DNA of 64,000 nucleotides, from positions 620,001 to 684,000 of the forward strand of contig JADKIR010000004.1 of the NCBI GenBank assembly GCA_016722655.1, read 5' to 3'. The DNA comes from Cytophagaceae bacterium. Its GTDB lineage: Bacteria > Bacteroidota > Bacteroidia > Cytophagales > Spirosomataceae. Positions 63,873 through 64,000 of this stretch are shown one piece after another. The translations under genes were made by a program, and so were the position numbers. The notes under the pieces were generated by a model. That model saw only the letters and a list, made by a program, of their open reading frames with translations. It had not been told where the DNA came from and searched no databases. Each line of letters starts with the position of its first letter. Within the stretch, counting starts at the first letter, position 1.

Positions 63873-63919
63873 TTGACTTATTGATAATTAGAATTACATT
63901 TGTGAAGTGAATATTCACT
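63873..63919 (+). promoter_or_regulatory. Promoter with a perfect 14-bp palindromic operator
   Basis: TTG (63873-63875), 19 nt, TACATTTG (63895-63902) is a near-ideal Bacteroidota promoter. AGTGAATATTCACT (63906-63919), a perfect palindrome, covers the predicted start site. Palindromes of this size and position are typical of TetR-family repressors. Confidence 0.7.
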
Positions 63920-63932
63920 AACATAAAACATT

Positions 63933-64000
63933 ATGGTTATGAATGGGAAAGTTAATCTATCGGTAGGGTTTTTAATCATGGGCTTATTTATGGCCTATGG
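63933..64000 (+). CDS. Start of a gene cut by the window edge; hydrophobic N-terminus
   Basis: The frame starts ATG at 63933 (or in-frame ATG at 63939) and reads MVMNGKVNLSVGFLIMGLFM before leaving the window. The hydrophobic stretch is a membrane anchor or signal. Too little is present to name the product. Its promoter and operator suggest repressor control. Confidence 0.5.
   Translation, partial: MVMNGKVNLSVGFLIMGLFMAY

Overview
The window looks like chromosomal DNA of a Bacteroidota bacterium, most likely Cytophagales-like. The evidence is: a SusC/SusD pair, other TonB-dependent receptors, a DUF4249 lipoprotein partner, many MKK-type export signals, AT-rich spacers, several promoters of the TTTG / TAnnTTTG type, and long tandem satellites between genes. 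No tRNA, rRNA, CRISPR array or intact transposase gene was seen.

Layout. 1-3.5 kb: a TonB-dependent receptor with a DUF4249 lipoprotein. 3.5-25.9 kb: a glucuronoxylan utilisation locus. Read leftwards from a divergent LacI-type regulator (24781-25938) it holds SusC, SusD, GH30 glucuronoxylanase, GH115 alpha-glucuronidase, GH10 xylanase, a GPH-family sugar symporter and a cytoplasmic GH43. It continues with a SASA-esterase/NodB-deacetylase fusion and a CE15 glucuronoyl esterase. Between those two halves, on the opposite strand (7924-11132), sits a two-gene zinc-ribbon/repeat-protein module that I cannot place in any family. 26-29 kb: a DinB protein, a Pmp3-type peptide and an ArsR regulator with two AHSA1-type proteins. 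29-34 kb: a GH29 fucosidase, a frameshifted sugar isomerase and a malonate operon (matB-madL-madM). 34.7-41.8 kb: two tandem small secreted paralogues, ffh, a lipoprotein, hemH, a 52-codon ORF and purF.

42-53 kb: a nitric-oxide region. It has an exported HMA-like protein, a lipoprotein truncated globin, a 599-residue protein of unknown function, then norC-norB-norQ-norD-norE-norF followed closely by a quinol-type NOR. Having the cytochrome-c type and the quinol type in one gene string is unusual. No nitrite or nitrous-oxide reductase is visible, so NO detoxification or truncated denitrification fits best. 53-57 kb: a methyltransferase, then an exported Fe/Mn superoxide dismutase translationally coupled to an outer-membrane barrel protein. 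57-60 kb: a single-chain restriction-modification enzyme with a strikingly AT-rich recognition region. 60-64 kb: a 216-bp satellite, a haem-copper-oxidase-like membrane protein, a 12-copy 21-bp array, a structured non-coding leader in front of a small basic protein, and the start of another gene behind a palindromic operator.

Working picture. The xylan locus forms a full pathway: side chains are removed at the surface and in the periplasm, oligomers pass through SusCD, and the inner-membrane symporter delivers short products to cytoplasmic GH43. The nor region forms a respiratory or detoxifying NO sink with its own maturation proteins. The best candidates for undescribed biology are the zinc-ribbon/repeat module, the structured leader near 63.0-63.2 kb, the stem-loop leader of norC, the zinc-ribbon LacI regulator and the superoxide dismutase lacking its gateway tyrosine.
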